Shown in pieces: positions 1-7,460 of a DNA stretch of 64,000 nt (position 1 is its first letter; each line of letters begins with the position of its first letter). Position numbers and translations under genes: made by a program. This DNA is from Streptomyces hyaluromycini (GTDB taxonomy: Bacteria; Actinomycetota; Actinomycetes; Streptomycetales; Streptomycetaceae), in assembly GCF_002217755.1 (NCBI RefSeq), contig NZ_BCFL01000016.1, positions 1,346,319-1,410,318 on the forward strand, read 5' to 3'. The notes under the pieces were generated by a model. That model was not told where the DNA came from and ran no database searches. It saw only the letters and a program-made list of their open reading frames with translations.

Positions 1-15
1 AGTGGTCTCGGCCAC
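1..15 (-). CDS. rpsI: 30S ribosomal protein S9, first five codons (partial)
   Basis: Only the start of the gene is inside the window. On the minus strand a GTG codon (13-15) begins V-A-E-T-T, the usual N-terminus of Streptomyces S9. A GAGGAG-type ribosome binding site lies a few bases upstream (about 19-26). It follows rplM by 42 nt, the standard rplM-rpsI pair. The rest of the protein lies beyond the left edge. Confidence 0.85.
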
Positions 16-57
16 GATGCTCCTCAGATTCTCTTCAGTCTTAGGGGGTGGCCGGAA

Positions 58-501
58 CTACTGCGCGACCTGGGTGATCTCGAACGGCACCGGCTGCTGC
101 GCAGCGTGGGGGTGCACGTCACCCTTGTAGACCTTCAGCTTCGAGAGCATCTGACGGCCCAGCGTGTTCTTCGGGAGCATGCCCTTGACGGCCTTCTCGA
201 TGGCCTTCTCGGGGTTCTTGTCCAGCAGCTCGTCGTAGCGGACGGAGCGCAGACCACCCGGGTAGCCGGAGTGGCGGTACGCCATCTTCTGGGTCCGCTT
301 GTTGCCGGACAGGTGCACCTTGTCGGCGTTGATGATGATGACGAAGTCACCGGTGTCGACGTGGGGGGCGTAGATCGGCTTGTGCTTGCCGCGGAGAAGG
401 GACGCGGCGGTGGTGGCGAGACGGCCCAGGACGACGTCCTGGGCGTCAATGACGTGCCACTGGCGAGTCACATCGCCGGGCTTGGGGCTGTACGTACGCA
501 C
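58..501 (-). CDS. rplM: 50S ribosomal protein L13
   Basis: L13 is an early-assembly protein of the large subunit that binds 23S rRNA. The 147-residue product starts [10 protein letters not shown] after a GTG start and contains the family signatures WHVIDAQ and GRLAT near the N-terminus and PKNTLGRQM further on. An ORF extends upstream to 540, but the 13 extra residues are not part of the family, so GTG at 499-501 is chosen. It is the first gene of a two-gene operon with rpsI. Confidence 0.95.
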   Translation of the reverse strand: MRTYSPKPGDVTRQWHVIDAQDVVLGRLATTAASLLRGKHKPIYAPHVDTGDFVIIINADKVHLSGNKRTQKMAYRHSGYPGGLRSVRYDELLDKNPEKAIEKAVKGMLPKNTLGRQMLSKLKVYKGDVHPHAAQQPVPFEITQVAQ

Positions 502-624
502 TTCGCAGCCTTCTTCTTCAGTGGATGGGTGCTGACACATGGCATCACTGAAGCGATCGTGCAGCTGGGGACGACAATGCCGGGGACGCTGCCCGTATGC
601 CGCCCACTGGTAACTGCTCCAGGG

Positions 625-653
625 AACCTAGGTAGAGGCCACTCCCGTGAGAA
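625..653 (-). promoter_or_regulatory. candidate rplM-rpsI promoter
   Basis: Reading on the minus strand, TTCTCA (648-653) and TAGGTT (625-630) are separated by exactly 17 bp, a fair match to the HrdB-type -35/-10 pattern. This gives a leader of about 115 nt before rplM. The 369-nt gap 502-870 is a divergent intergenic region. Apart from this site nothing else was recognised in it. Confidence 0.45.
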
Positions 654-870
654 TGAGCGAGCCAATACACAACGAAGAGCAAGCCTACAAGGCTGCCCCC
701 GGACGGGTCAAAACGAGCTCCCGCCGACATCCGGACGAGCCGTCGTCGACATTGGCGCGAACCCGGGGCACCCGGCGCGGCCGGGATGCGCCGTCCTGCC
801 CGCAAAGGTCCCCTATCACCGTTCGTACAGTCGCACCGGTACCCCCCGGCCCCCGTCTAAGATGCGCCCC

Positions 871-1749
871 ATGAGTTATGGGCAGGGGGGACCTCAGTCC
901 CAGTGGGATCCGTGGAAACCGCAGTCTCAGCAGCCCTGGAGCAGTAGCACCGGGCAGACTCCGGACTGGGCATCGCTCGCCGAGGCCTCGGAAACCCGGA
1001 ACAAGCGGCGCAGAGTGTTCTTCATCGGCGGCGGCGTGGTCGCCACGCTGGCGATCGGCACCGCCGTCGCCATGGCCGTGGTGTCCGCGAACGGCGACAA
1101 CAACGCCTCCGGCACGCCCACCAACCTGCCCGCGAGCGCCTCGCTGCCCAGCGACTCGGCCGACTCGGCGCCGTCCTTCGCGCCGACCAGCGCGCCGCCG
1201 CCGCTGGACCCGGAGGAGTTCATAGGCAACGTGAAGAAGGACACGGCGCCGCTCAGCGCCGAGACCCTCTTCCCGGGCACCCAGCTGACCATGGGCGAGA
1301 CGGTGTACAAGAAGGGCGCCACGGCCGACACGAAGAAGTGCGCCACGGCCGCCAAGGGCACCCTCCCGAGCATCCTCACCAAGGACGGCTGCACCCGCCT
1401 GCTGCGCGTCACCTACTTCAAGGACGGCGTCGCGGTCACGGTCGGTGTGGCCGTCTTCGACACCGAGGCGCAGGCGAGCAAGGCCAAGACCGAGGCCGAC
1501 AAGAAGGGCTTCGTCAGCACCCTGGCCGGCTCCGGCGTGAAGGCCTTCTGCGACTCCGGCGTCTGCCGTACGACGACCAATTCGTACGGCCGCTACGCCT
1601 ACTTCACCACCGCCGGCTTCCTCAACGGCAAGGACGTCACCACCAAGGACACCAAGGTCTTCCAGACCGGTGACGACCTGGCCGAGTTCACCTTCCGCCA
1701 GATCCGCCGCCGCGGCGAGGCCCAGGCGTCGGCGGCGGCCCAGGGCTAG
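871..1749 (+). CDS. membrane-anchored hypothetical protein
   Basis: A 292-residue protein of unknown function. Residues 1-48 are Gln/Trp/Ser-rich and cytoplasmic in character. A KRRR stop-transfer cluster precedes one transmembrane helix (about 49-72). A Ser/Pro/Ala-rich linker (about 75-120) leads to an extracytoplasmic domain of about 170 residues with four cysteines (in KKCAT, DGCTR and FCDSGVC), which could form two disulfides. ATG at 871 is chosen because it gives the canonical short cytoplasmic start; the reading frame is open far upstream. It is divergent from rplM. No enzymatic motif is seen. Confidence 0.8.
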   Translation: MSYGQGGPQSQWDPWKPQSQQPWSSSTGQTPDWASLAEASETRNKRRRVFFIGGGVVATLAIGTAVAMAVVSANGDNNASGTPTNLPASASLPSDSADSAPSFAPTSAPPPLDPEEFIGNVKKDTAPLSAETLFPGTQLTMGETVYKKGATADTKKCATAAKGTLPSILTKDGCTRLLRVTYFKDGVAVTVGVAVFDTEAQASKAKTEADKKGFVSTLAGSGVKAFCDSGVCRTTTNSYGRYAYFTTAGFLNGKDVTTKDTKVFQTGDDLAEFTFRQIRRRGEAQASAAAQG

Positions 1750-1767
1750 CCCCGGGCTAATCCGGCA

Positions 1768-1811
1768 GCGCCCCGTAAGGGGCGCGGGGAACTGCGCGAC
1801 CAGCCACGACG
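1768..1811. repeat. dispersed hairpin element, type A, copy 1
   Basis: A 7-bp perfect stem, GCGCCCC/GGGGCGC with a GTAA loop (1768-1785), is followed by a conserved GGGGAACTGCGCGACCAGCC tail. Related copies occur at 10403, 11062 and 55280 (type A) and 13957 and 51625 (type B). This copy lies between the membrane protein gene and the GH26 gene. Confidence 0.8.
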
Positions 1812-1960
1812 GCGCCGCGGTCGACTGACGGCATATCGCGGCACTTCCAGCGGAGTGCTCAGCCCCCCCCTCCGAACAGGCACGACTCGGCAGGCCCTTT
1901 CCGCCGCGAGGCAGAATCGGCGTGCACAGGGTTGGCCGGGGAGGGGTCGGGGAGATGGAC

Positions 1961-3337
1961 ATGCGCGGGCGGGTCCGGCTCGTCGGGGCCGGGGTGGCGG
2001 CGGGACTGCTCGCTCCCCTGACATGGTGGGCCACCCGGCCCGAGGCCGCCGGCGGCCCGCGCCCGGTCCCCGCCGACCTGCGCACCCGCGACCCGCACGC
2101 GACTCCCGCCGCCCGCCGGGTCTACGCCCTGCTCGCCGGCCTGGAGAACCGGGCGCGGCGCGGCGAGCCGTCCCGGACGGTCATCGGCCAGCACGTCGAG
2201 CTGCACAACGAGCGTTACAACGCGTCGTACGGCGACTACCGGGGCACCAAGCAGCCCGGCTACTACTACAAGAAGGCCCACGACATCACCGGCAGGTTCC
2301 CGGGGTTCGTGGAGGTGGACCTGGGGCCCGGGTACGGGCAGCCGGGCTGGGCTGTGGGCGAGCAGCGCTCATACTCCCGCTCCTCGTGGCCGAGCTGCCG
2401 CAGGTGCTGGGGGTACGTCGACGACGCGGTGGACCTGGCGCTCGGGGTCTGGGCCGGGCTGCCCCGGCCGGCGGACGGGTCGTACCACCCCTCGGGCACA
2501 CACGTCGACTGCGCCTCCGGGACCCGGGTGAGCCTGCCCGGCAACGGGGGCGGCCCGGCGGGCATCGTCGGCTTCTCCTTCCACCAGCCCTACCCGGGCA
2601 GCACCGTCAAGGGCTTCGAGCAGACCCGGTACCAGAACTCCCCCGCGGTCCGGGACAGCGGCTGGTTCGGCCGGGTGGTCACCCCGGGCACCGTCGAGCA
2701 CCAGGCCCTGCTGCTGGACCTCGGCTATCTCGCCGACCACCTGGGGTACCTCGCGGCGCACGGGGTGCCGGTCCTGCTGCGGCCGTACCACGAGATGAAC
2801 GCCAGGCCGGGGCACGGATTCTGGTGGGCGGGGCAGGATCCGGCCGCCTACCGGAAGCTGTGGCATGTCACATACGACTACCTCGTGGGCAGCCGCGGCC
2901 TGCACAACCTCCTCTTCGTCTGGTCACCCAGCGCCTGGGAGGGCACCTTCGCCCGGGAGCCCGGCGACTACTACCCGGGCGGGCGGTACGTCGACGTCGT
3001 GGGCGTGGACGACTACACCGACACCCCGCAGCGGCCGTTCCGGGGCAGGCCCTGGACCGAGGTCTGGTACCGGGGCCTGGAGCGCTACGACCGGCCCCGC
3101 GTCATGGCCGAGTCCTTCCACGTTCCGCTCGGCTCCGCTCAGCACAGAACACTTTCGGACACCCCCTGGGTGCTCTGGACGGTATGGGGGCAGGCCCTGA
3201 CATACGCCAACGTCTCCAGTCCGACCGGAAAGAACACCGCAGAAGACGTGAAAGCGACTTACACGTCTTCGCAGGTCATCACCGGCGGCGGAAGCGGACG
3301 GACGGGTTTCGACTGGGCTTCGTTGCACAAGACATAG
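1961..3337 (+). CDS. secreted GH26-family beta-mannanase-like hydrolase
   Basis: A 458-residue glycoside hydrolase of clan GH-A. Residues 1-31 form a signal peptide (RGRVRLVGAG, hydrophobic core, AEA-like end). The motif RPYHEMNA, with the predicted acid/base Glu at about 278, followed by GFWW, is diagnostic of family 26. The predicted nucleophile is the Glu of VMAESF, about residue 384. ATG at 1961 is preferred (GGGGAG 6 nt upstream); ATG at 1955 is possible. It is the first of five co-directional genes with a GT2 synthase and a sugar-nucleotide enzyme, so the likely role is trimming or release of a mannose polymer at the cell surface. Substrate is inferred from family only. Confidence 0.85.
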   Translation: MRGRVRLVGAGVAAGLLAPLTWWATRPEAAGGPRPVPADLRTRDPHATPAARRVYALLAGLENRARRGEPSRTVIGQHVELHNERYNASYGDYRGTKQPGYYYKKAHDITGRFPGFVEVDLGPGYGQPGWAVGEQRSYSRSSWPSCRRCWGYVDDAVDLALGVWAGLPRPADGSYHPSGTHVDCASGTRVSLPGNGGGPAGIVGFSFHQPYPGSTVKGFEQTRYQNSPAVRDSGWFGRVVTPGTVEHQALLLDLGYLADHLGYLAAHGVPVLLRPYHEMNARPGHGFWWAGQDPAAYRKLWHVTYDYLVGSRGLHNLLFVWSPSAWEGTFAREPGDYYPGGRYVDVVGVDDYTDTPQRPFRGRPWTEVWYRGLERYDRPRVMAESFHVPLGSAQHRTLSDTPWVLWTVWGQALTYANVSSPTGKNTAEDVKATYTSSQVITGGGSGRTGFDWASLHKT

Positions 3338-3600
3338 GTTTATTACTTTCCCACTACATCTTGCTCACCCATGCTTCATGGCTGATTCTTACGTGGCAGG
3401 ATTTGTTTTCTTACTCGGCCGGTGGCGCAGGTCGCCCGGGGGGGCATCTGAGCCGGCCGCAGAACGCCGAAGAAGGCGCCGGGGGGCAACATCACGGCCC
3501 GGAGCGGGGCGGATGAGACGAGGTTTCTCGTGTCACCCGCACCCGTCACCGAGCCATGCCGTCCGGCAGCCGCCGAACTCACGGAAGAGCATGTAGCCGT

Positions 3601-5052
3601 ATGGCATCGACAGTGGTCGACGGGGGAACCCCGCATTCGCGACACAACGCGAAGCTGGCCAAGCGCACCGCCTCGTGGAAACCCGGCATCCTGCCGTTCC
3701 TGCTGCCGTTCGTCCTGCTGGTCGTCTTCGGACTGTGGTCCTACCGGCCCAGCTCCTCGCTGATGAGCTGGATCCTGACGATCGTCTGGTCCCTGCCGGC
3801 GGCCGGCGTGCTGATCGGTCTCCAGGGCGCCCTGCTGATCCGCCGCCGGGTCCGCAAGAGCGACCGGATGACCCCGCCCGCCCCGGCCGAGCAGGACTTC
3901 CTGATCGCGCTGTGCCCGACCATCGGCCGCCACGACACCTACCCGGCCCTGGAACGCTCGATCCTCTCCTACGTCGAGCACCTCCCGGAGTTCTTCCCGT
4001 ACATGCGGGTCGACATCCTCACCGAGGAGGGCTGCGAGGCCGCGGCGGACATCGACCGGCTCGCCGACTCCCACCCGCTGATCCGGGTGATCACCGTCCC
4101 CAAGGACTACGTCCCGGCCAACGGCACCCGCTTCAAGGCCCGTGCCAACCACTACGCCCACGAGCTGCGCATCGCGGAGGGCGAGGCCCTGGAATACGTC
4201 TGGGTGCTGCACATGGACGACGACACCGGCGTCGGCCCGGACACCGCGGCCTCGCTCGCCCAGTTCATCAACCGGCAGCGCCGCGCCCACCCCGACGAGG
4301 CCAAGCACATGGCCCAGGGCATCCTGACCTACCCCCGCGAGAACGCGGTGAGCCTCTTCACCTGGCTCGCCGACGCGGTGCGCCCCGCCGACGACATCGC
4401 CCGCTTCCGGGCCCTGACCGGCCTCGGCACCCCCGCAGCCGGTGTACACGGCGAGCTGCTTGTGCTACGCGCGTCCATCGAGGCCGAGATCGGCTGGGAC
4501 TTCGGCCCCAAGGAGATCGTCGAGGACGCCCGGCTCGCCCTGACCTTCTGCCGCAAGTACCCGGGCCGCAGCGACTGGTTCAACGGCCGCTGCTACGGCG
4601 CCTCGCCCGCCAACGCGGCCGACTTCATCAAGCAGCGCGAACGCTGGGCATGGGGCCTGGTGGCCCTCTGCTTCAACCGCAAGGTGCCGCTGCGCTACCG
4701 CTGGTTCCTGTCGATCTGCGTGGCCACCTGGATCCTCGGTCCGCTCCAGCACATCGGCGCCGTGCTGCTCGTGGGCTGGCTGTTCAACGACATGAACACC
4801 TCACCGGTGACCCAGTCGATCATCCTTCTCTGGGCCCTGAACTTCGCCTACGTGATCTGGACGTACTGGGAGGGGCTGCGGCTGAACGCGCTCGCCTCGG
4901 TCAGCGGCCGACGCAAGTGGTGGGAACCGATCGTCGTGGTCGCCTGCATCCCCGTCTTCTCCGTGCTGGAAGGGCTCGGCGGCTTCAAGGGCTTCATGAA
5001 GTTCGTCCGGCGCGAGGAGAACAAGTTCGTCGTGATCGCCAAGCCCGCCTGA
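3601..5052 (+). CDS. membrane GT2 glycosyltransferase, egghead-like (predicted polysaccharide synthase)
   Basis: A 483-residue inner-membrane glycosyltransferase. Two N-terminal transmembrane helices (about 29-48 and 53-80) precede a cytoplasmic GT-A domain (about 95-355) and three or more C-terminal helices. Catalytic signatures are visible: HMDDDTG (DDD 206-208, metal/nucleotide binding), VHGE (282-285), EDA (308-310) and QRERW (345-349), the Q-x-x-R-W motif of processive GT2 enzymes. The HGE/EDA/RxxRW arrangement recalls the egghead branch, whose insect member is a beta-1,4-mannosyltransferase; this is recalled, not searched. Start chosen at 3601 (GGAAG upstream, sensible N-terminus). The 263-nt gap before it is noticeably less GC-rich at its left end. 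Confidence 0.85.
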   Translation: MASTVVDGGTPHSRHNAKLAKRTASWKPGILPFLLPFVLLVVFGLWSYRPSSSLMSWILTIVWSLPAAGVLIGLQGALLIRRRVRKSDRMTPPAPAEQDFLIALCPTIGRHDTYPALERSILSYVEHLPEFFPYMRVDILTEEGCEAAADIDRLADSHPLIRVITVPKDYVPANGTRFKARANHYAHELRIAEGEALEYVWVLHMDDDTGVGPDTAASLAQFINRQRRAHPDEAKHMAQGILTYPRENAVSLFTWLADAVRPADDIARFRALTGLGTPAAGVHGELLVLRASIEAEIGWDFGPKEIVEDARLALTFCRKYPGRSDWFNGRCYGASPANAADFIKQRERWAWGLVALCFNRKVPLRYRWFLSICVATWILGPLQHIGAVLLVGWLFNDMNTSPVTQSIILLWALNFAYVIWTYWEGLRLNALASVSGRRKWWEPIVVVACIPVFSVLEGLGGFKGFMKFVRREENKFVVIAKPA

Positions 5053-5075
5053 CCTCTCGGAAGACACCCACTGAC

Positions 5076-6302
5076 ATGCGTTCGCGACTGCCCCTGCTCG
5101 CCATCTTCCCGGTGGCCGTCCTCACCGTCGTGCTGGGCACCCCGTTCGTTCTCGGCGACCACCCGGTGCGCTGGGAAGCCGGCTCGGCCCTGCCCCGCCT
5201 CGCCCTCGGCGACTCCGACGAGTCCACCACCTCGGACGACGGCACCCGCCCCGGTACGACATCCGCCTCCCCCTCCGCGTCCGCCGACGCCCTCCAGGTC
5301 GCCAAGCCCTGGAAGGCGGGCATGCCGCAGTGGGGCGTGCAGATCTACTGGGAGGACGACAGGAAGAAACTCTCCGACGACTTCATCGAGAAGCAGGCCC
5401 GCAAGCAGGCCGAGTACCTGATCGGGCTGGGCGCCAACTCGGTGTCGGTCTCCTTCCCCTTCTACACCAAGAACGGCACGTCCGACGAGGTGTGGGCCGG
5501 TGCCAAGACCCCGACCCCACAGCGGCTGGAGCGGGTCCTGAAGGTGTTCAAGGACGCCGGTTTCCGCACCCGGCTGCGCCCGATCATGGACGAGTCGTCC
5601 CTGAAGCCCGAGGACGGCTGGCGCGGCGACGTCGAACCCGCCTCCCGCTCCGCCTGGTTCGCCTCGTACAAGAACCTCGTCACCCCGTACCTCGAAGCCG
5701 CCGGCGAGGCGAGGACGAACACCTTCGTGATCGGCACCGAACTCAACTCCCTGGAGGGCGACCCGGGCTGGAGCACCCTGGTCGACTCCGCCGAGAAGAC
5801 CTTCTCCGGCGAGATCGCCTACGACGCCAACTGGGACAACTACGTCACCGGCCGGATCAACATGCCGGTCAACCACCTCGGCGTCGACGCCTACTTCCCC
5901 GTCAAGGTCCCGGACACCGCACCCGTCAAGGACCTGGTCGACGGCTGGGACAAGTGGCTGGACAGGAAGGCGACGGGCTCGCTGCCGAACATCCTCGTCT
6001 CCGAGTCCGGCATCGGTGCCATGAACGGGGCCTACCACGCCCCGGGCGACTTCTACAGCCACCGCAAGGTCAACACGAAGGTGCAGGCCAACTGGTACAC
6101 GGCCGTCTGCCAGGTCGTCCAGGAGCGGCACATGCAGGGCGTGTACTGGTGGTCGATCCACTTCGAGGACGACCCGAACACCCCGCCCGACGACAAGACG
6201 GCCTCCCGGCTCGACTTCGCCGGCCGCCCTCTCAGCGAGAAGGCCATCAAGACCTGTTTCGCCTCCGACTACGCGGGCCCCGGCACCGGCACCACGAGCT
6301 GA
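5076..6302 (+). CDS. secreted GH113-like (clan GH-A) glycoside hydrolase
   Basis: A 408-residue protein with an N-terminal signal or membrane anchor (about 5-25), a Ser/Thr-rich linker (about 45-70) and a TIM-barrel domain. IGTELNS (Glu about 222, acid/base) and VSESGI (Glu about 310, nucleophile) fit a retaining clan GH-A enzyme, and the sequence around them (SFPFY, RLRPIMD, WWSIHFEDDP) suggests GH113, a beta-mannanase family. It starts 23 nt after the GT2 stop and 14 nt before the pyrophosphorylase gene, so it is co-transcribed. A lyase or hydrolase that edits the nascent polymer, as in other exopolysaccharide operons, is the inferred role. Confidence 0.75.
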   Translation: MRSRLPLLAIFPVAVLTVVLGTPFVLGDHPVRWEAGSALPRLALGDSDESTTSDDGTRPGTTSASPSASADALQVAKPWKAGMPQWGVQIYWEDDRKKLSDDFIEKQARKQAEYLIGLGANSVSVSFPFYTKNGTSDEVWAGAKTPTPQRLERVLKVFKDAGFRTRLRPIMDESSLKPEDGWRGDVEPASRSAWFASYKNLVTPYLEAAGEARTNTFVIGTELNSLEGDPGWSTLVDSAEKTFSGEIAYDANWDNYVTGRINMPVNHLGVDAYFPVKVPDTAPVKDLVDGWDKWLDRKATGSLPNILVSESGIGAMNGAYHAPGDFYSHRKVNTKVQANWYTAVCQVVQERHMQGVYWWSIHFEDDPNTPPDDKTASRLDFAGRPLSEKAIKTCFASDYAGPGTGTTS

Positions 6303-6316
6303 CCGAGCGAGGAATC

Positions 6317-7417
6317 ATGCAGGAAGCCATCATCCTCGTGGGCGGCAAGGGAACCCGCCTGCGACCGCTGACCAACCACACCCCCAAGCCGCTGCTCCGG
6401 GTCGCGGGTGCCTCCTTCATCCGGCACCAGATCGCCAAGCTGACGGCCGCAGGCGTCGAGCACGTGGTCTTCGCGACCTCGTATCTCGCGAGCCTCTTCG
6501 AGGAGGAGTTCAAGGACTTCTCCCAGGACCTGGCGATCTCGTACGCCGTGGAGGAGGTCCCCCTCGGCACGGGCGGGGCGATCCGCAACGCCGGCCGCCT
6601 GCTGCGCGGCACCGCGCCGGACGCCCCGGTCCTCGTCCTCAACGGCGACATCCTGTCCGGCGCCGACCTGCGCGCCCTGCTGGCCCGCCACGAGGCCCGG
6701 GACGCGGACGTGACGCTGCATCTCACCCGGGTCGCCGACCCGCGCGCCTTCGGCCTGGTCCCCACCGACGAGGCGGGCCGGGTGCTCTCCTTCCTGGAGA
6801 AGCCGAAGACACCGGAGGAGTGCGTCACCGACCAGATCAACGCCGGCTGCTACGTCTTCCGCCGGTCCGTCCTGGACGCCATCCCGGGCGACCGGGAGGT
6901 CTCCGTCGAGCAGGAGACCTTCCCTCGGCTCGTCGCGGGCGGCGGGCGGGTCTTCGGCCACACCACCGACGACTACTGGCGCGACCTCGGCACCCCGCTG
7001 GCCTTCGTGCACGGCTCCGCCGACCTGATCACCGGCAGGGCGGCCTCGCCCCTGGTGGGACGGCCTGCCGAGGCCCTGATCGATCCCACGGCCGTGGTGG
7101 CTCCGACCGCACGCGTGACCGGCGGCTCGACGGTCGGCCCGCATGCCGTCATCGGCCCGCGCGTGGTCGTCGACCGCTCCATCATCGGCGCCAACGTCAC
7201 CGTCGCCGAGGGCGCCCGGGTGCACGAGTCCGTGGTGGACCACGACTCCACGATCGGCAGCGAATCGATTCTTCGTGAGGTCGTCGTGGGCTGCCACACG
7301 CACGTCGGGGCCCAGAACGAACTGCCCGCCCAGCTGCGGCTGTCGTGCGGCATCCGCATCCCCGCTCAGGGCGTGCGCGTCAGCGGTACCGCTGACGCCT
7401 GCCCGACGGTCCACTGA
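6317..7417 (+). CDS. sugar-1-phosphate nucleotidyltransferase (GDP-mannose pyrophosphorylase-like)
   Basis: A 366-residue soluble enzyme that would make an activated sugar from NTP and sugar-1-phosphate. The N-terminus carries the nucleotidyltransferase signature ILVGGKGTRLRPLT followed by PKPLL. Residues about 250-345 form a left-handed beta-helix of hexapeptide repeats (IDPTAV, APTARV, VGPHAV, GANVTV), as in mannose-1-phosphate guanylyltransferases and some glucose-1-phosphate enzymes. AGGAATC before ATG 6317 is a good ribosome binding site. Mannose specificity is inferred from the neighbouring mannanase-family hydrolases; a glucose enzyme is the main alternative. Confidence 0.85.
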   Translation: MQEAIILVGGKGTRLRPLTNHTPKPLLRVAGASFIRHQIAKLTAAGVEHVVFATSYLASLFEEEFKDFSQDLAISYAVEEVPLGTGGAIRNAGRLLRGTAPDAPVLVLNGDILSGADLRALLARHEARDADVTLHLTRVADPRAFGLVPTDEAGRVLSFLEKPKTPEECVTDQINAGCYVFRRSVLDAIPGDREVSVEQETFPRLVAGGGRVFGHTTDDYWRDLGTPLAFVHGSADLITGRAASPLVGRPAEALIDPTAVVAPTARVTGGSTVGPHAVIGPRVVVDRSIIGANVTVAEGARVHESVVDHDSTIGSESILREVVVGCHTHVGAQNELPAQLRLSCGIRIPAQGVRVSGTADACPTVH

Positions 7418-7460
7418 AGCCGCCGCCCGGCCCGGACAGTTACCGGATTACTGGAGAGAC

